A stretch of 5,552 nt of DNA from JBDREW01 sp043819385 (GTDB lineage: Bacteria > Patescibacteriota > Minisyncoccia > Minisyncoccales > GWA2-38-27). Position 1 is the first letter of the stretch, and every line of letters begins with the position of its first letter. Shown piece by piece: positions 4,845-5,552 of the stretch. Position numbers and translations under genes: made by a program. The notes under the pieces are model-generated. The model was not told the DNA's origin and made no database searches. It saw only the letters and a program-made list of their open reading frames with translations. Location: NCBI GenBank assembly GCA_043819385.1, contig JBDREW010000028.1, forward strand, positions 1 through 5,552, given 5' to 3'.

Positions 4845-4895
4845 TCAGTTCAAAATTGCTCTCAAATTCATGATTCGGGTGCTAAGCACATTCAT
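4845..4895 (-). CDS. Possible 16-aa leader peptide in transcript B
   Basis: MNVLSTRIMNLRAILN, ATG at 4895, TGA at 4847-4845, with an SD-like AAAGGA (4910-4905) 9 nt upstream. The start codon and next codons lie in an imperfect hairpin. It precedes the GC-rich structured middle and the second SD, as a regulatory leader ORF would. There is no run of one amino acid that would name an attenuation signal. It could be incidental. Confidence 0.3.
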   Translation of the reverse strand: MNVLSTRIMNLRAILN

Positions 4896-4927
4896 GAGCT
4901 TGTTTCCTTTCTTTGTTAGGTAATTTA

Positions 4928-4961
4928 GTGTACTATCAATATCTTATCATATATTTAAAAA
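4928..4961 (-). repeat. 34-bp direct repeat, right copy (promoter block)
   Basis: Identical to 4700-4733. Here the block is preceded, on the minus strand, by TTGACA, completing a full promoter. Confidence 0.95.
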
Positions 4962-4969
4962 TTTGTCAA
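4941..4969 (-). promoter_or_regulatory. Strong promoter of right mini unit B
   Basis: The minus strand reads TTGACA (4969-4964), a 17-bp spacer, then TAAGAT (4946-4941) with a TG extension. Transcription would start near 4934. Its -35 lies about 29 bp from the -35 of the divergent tRNA promoter. Confidence 0.8.
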
Positions 4970-4998
4970 GCTTTTTTGATAAATTTTTCTGTTTAATA

Positions 4999-5026
4999 TT
5001 GATTTTATTCTAAATTGTGATAAAAT
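4999..5026 (+). promoter_or_regulatory. Promoter of the tRNA genes
   Basis: TTGATT (4999-5004), 16-bp spacer, TAAAAT (5021-5026) with TG extension at 5018-5019. This repeats the TGATAAAAT arrangement of the grpE promoter. Transcription would start near 5033, about 14 nt before tRNA-Lys. Confidence 0.75.
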
Positions 5027-5046
5027 GTTAATAATATTAAACATAT

Positions 5047-5117
5047 GCCCCTATAGCTTAATGGTAAAGCAACGGCCTTTTAAGCCGCTGACCAGGGTTC
5101 GATTCCTTGTAGGGGCA
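5047..5117 (+). tRNA. tRNA-Lys (anticodon UUU)
   Basis: Full cloverleaf. Acceptor GCCCCTA/TAGGGGC is perfect. The D-stem is GCTT/AAGC. The anticodon stem is ACGGC/GCCGC, with an A-C mismatch at its outer pair, around loop CTTTTAA. The T-arm is CAGGG-TTCGATT-CCTTG with one G-U. The anticodon TTT follows T33. The discriminator is A. The variable loop is 4 nt. CCA is not encoded and must be added by a nucleotidyltransferase. Confidence 0.95.
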
Positions 5118-5129
5118 CTATATATATCC

Positions 5130-5150
5130 AAAACATCTGTTTGATGTTTT
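5130..5150 (+). other. Hairpin between the two tRNA genes
   Basis: AAAACATC (5130-5137) pairs with GATGTTTT (5143-5150) around TGTTT. Only four T residues end it, before tRNA-Ala begins 4 nt on. It could be a weak terminator or a spacer structure guiding tRNA processing. Confidence 0.4.
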
Positions 5151-5153
5151 AAG

Positions 5154-5226
5154 GGGCCCTTAGCTCATTTGGTAGAGTACTTCTATGGCATAGAAGGGGT
5201 GAGGAGTTCGAATCTCCTAGGCTCCA
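5154..5226 (+). tRNA. tRNA-Ala (anticodon GGC) with irregular acceptor stem
   Basis: The cloverleaf has D-stem GCTC/GAGT, anticodon stem CTTCT/AGAAG with loop ATGGCAT, and T-arm AGGAG-TTCGAAT-CTCCT. The acceptor is GGGCCCT/AGGCTCC with A discriminator and no encoded CCA. The G3-U70 pair that identifies tRNA-Ala is present. Position 4-69 is a C-C mismatch. Alternatively, starting at G5153, GGGGCC pairs properly with one bulged C. Probably co-transcribed with tRNA-Lys, 36 bp upstream. Confidence 0.9.
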
Positions 5227-5232
5227 CAAAAT

Positions 5233-5363
5233 AAAGAGGAGGTGGAATCGGTTTTCTTCAATTATTGGCTTTTGTCAATGGCCATGTACTGAAAGGCATT
5301 AGGTTTACCACTACCCTCCCTGAGAAATCAAAGGTTATTACCTTTGTATTCCATTTCCTCTTT
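5233..5363 (+). ncRNA. Candidate structured RNA closed by a 16-bp helix
   Basis: Bases 5233-5248 pair without interruption with 5348-5363 (14 Watson-Crick and two G-U pairs). Inside, ATTGGC-TTTT-GTCAAT (5264-5279) and CAAAGGT-TATT-ACCTTTG (5329-5346) are two clear hairpins. TTAGG/CCTGA (5299-5303/5319-5323) is a weaker middle stem. It follows tRNA-Ala by 6 nt and no separate + strand promoter is seen, so it may be processed from the tRNA transcript. On the minus strand TTGTAA-N17-TATAAC (5399-5371) could instead start transcription. A 6S-like closed rod with an internal bubble is one possibility. Hallmarks of SRP RNA, tmRNA and RNase P RNA are absent. Strand is uncertain. Confidence 0.5.
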
Positions 5364-5425
5364 CTTTATGTTATAAATATAAAATAGTTCTTTTACAAAA
5401 AAAAGGGGATACTGAACTGGGCCCC

Positions 5426-5458
5426 AAAAAGTAGACACAATTAAGTGTCTACTTTTTC
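5426..5458. terminator. Bidirectional terminator-like hairpin in the IS end
   Basis: AAAAAGTAGACAC (5426-5438) pairs perfectly with GTGTCTACTTTTT (5445-5457) around AATTAA. With T-tracts on both strands it could shield the transposase gene from outside transcription, or end the upstream tRNA/RNA transcript. Confidence 0.7.
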
Positions 5459-5512
5459 TATTAAGTCGTTTATGTATATAATAGAATAATAATTAAAGAA
5501 TAATAAAATAAT

Positions 5513-5552
5513 ATGTTTAATCAAGAACAAATCAAGGAATTATTAAAGAACA
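5513..5552 (+). CDS. Start of putative IS3 orfA (transposase helix-turn-helix subunit), truncated by the window edge
   Basis: ATG at 5513 opens MFNQEQIKELLKN and runs off the end. OrfA of IS3-family elements is a small DNA-binding protein that is fused to the OrfB catalytic domain by frameshifting. The visible 13 residues resemble the N-terminal (T/N)xEQIKELLKN style of some IS3 OrfA proteins, but are too few to prove it. A TATAAT at 5477-5482 could be its -10. No SD is seen. The call depends mainly on the IS-like end 100 bp upstream. Confidence 0.45.
   Translation, partial: MFNQEQIKELLKN

Larger units (their letters stand above)
4742..4934 (-). ncRNA. Right mini transcript B (about 190 nt) with tiny ORFs
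   Basis: Inferred transcript from the consensus promoter at 4969-4941 to the terminator at 4773-4741. It carries two SD-ATG pairs. The first, AAAGGAAA (4910-4903), precedes a 16-codon ORF (4895-4845). The second, AAAGGAG (4812-4806), precedes a 5-codon ORF (4797-4780). The 5' ORF start lies in an imperfect hairpin around GTGCT-T-AGCAC. The middle (about 4820-4847) is GC-rich, unlike the rest of the window, with the palindrome CCGCCGGCGG and a GGCT/AGCC stem in two registers. It may be a regulatory RNA, an attenuator-type leader that lost its gene, or a mini-mRNA. No known family was recognised. Confidence 0.55.
5413..5552 (+). mobile_element. Left end of an IS3-family-like insertion sequence, partial
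   Basis: TGAACTGGGCCCCAAAAAGT beginning at 5413, continuing AGACA, matches the general pattern of IS3-family terminal repeats (TG..CTG.CCCC, then ..GGACA-like). About 75 bp inside, an ORF opens whose first residues suit an orfA. The inner part of the end overlaps a perfect 13-bp hairpin. The element runs off the window, so the right end, target duplication and transposase motifs cannot be checked. Confidence 0.6.

Noticed and set aside
5233..5363. SRP RNA, tmRNA or RNase P RNA
   Set aside because: The SRP GGTCAGG...GGAAGGAAGCAGCC loop, a tmRNA tRNA-like domain or tag ORF, and RNase P conserved cores are all absent. The GTTTACCA string alone is not enough.

Overview
The window is AT-rich (roughly 30% G+C by eye) bacterial DNA built around the Hsp70 chaperone locus grpE-dnaK-dnaJ. 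It is flanked by small, self-contained transcription units, two tRNA genes, a candidate structured RNA and the left edge of an IS3-like insertion sequence. The low G+C, tRNAs without encoded CCA, short GrpE and the style of the J-domain (short 'HKGGDEKKF' loop) suggest a member of the Patescibacteria/CPR, perhaps Parcubacteria. This is an inference from protein style, not a proven placement. All Trp codons in the chaperone genes are TGG and all Gly codons are GGN, so the standard bacterial code fits.

Layout. 1-640 holds two monocistronic small-peptide units on the + strand. The first has an extended -10 promoter, a structured leader, a second promoter, a 45-aa four-cysteine/acidic-tail peptide with a strong Shine-Dalgarno (SD), and a terminator. 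The second has a near-consensus promoter, a 35-aa peptide with one hydrophobic segment, and a terminator. 644-4588 holds grpE, dnaK and dnaJ on the + strand, behind one near-consensus promoter (TTGACA-N16-TAAAAT). None of the three chaperone genes has a recognisable SD. dnaK and dnaJ are each preceded by an AT-rich hairpin ending 7-12 nt before the start codon. The grpE-dnaK gap carries short direct repeats and an isolated GC-rich hairpin. No CIRCE operator is seen.

4600-4970 holds no ordinary gene. On the minus strand it carries two tandem mini transcription units that share a duplicated 34-bp promoter block (4700-4733 and 4928-4961). Each has a perfect AAAGGAG SD 7-8 nt before an ATG, an ORF of only 3 or 5 codons, and a strong intrinsic terminator. 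4999-5226 holds tRNA-Lys(UUU) and tRNA-Ala(GGC) behind a promoter divergent from the mini units. 5233-5363 is a closed structured RNA candidate of unknown family. 5413 to the end is the presumed left end of an IS3-family element with the first codons of its orfA.

How the genes work together. DnaK, its J-protein DnaJ and its nucleotide-exchange factor GrpE form one folding machine. The most striking observation is that the invariant HPD motif of DnaJ reads HPH here, and that the DnaK residue known to contact that aspartate (Arg167 in E. coli) is Met167 in the same operon. That looks like a co-varied rewiring of the Hsp40-Hsp70 contact. The minus-strand mini units and the four-cysteine peptide are the other candidates for undescribed biology.
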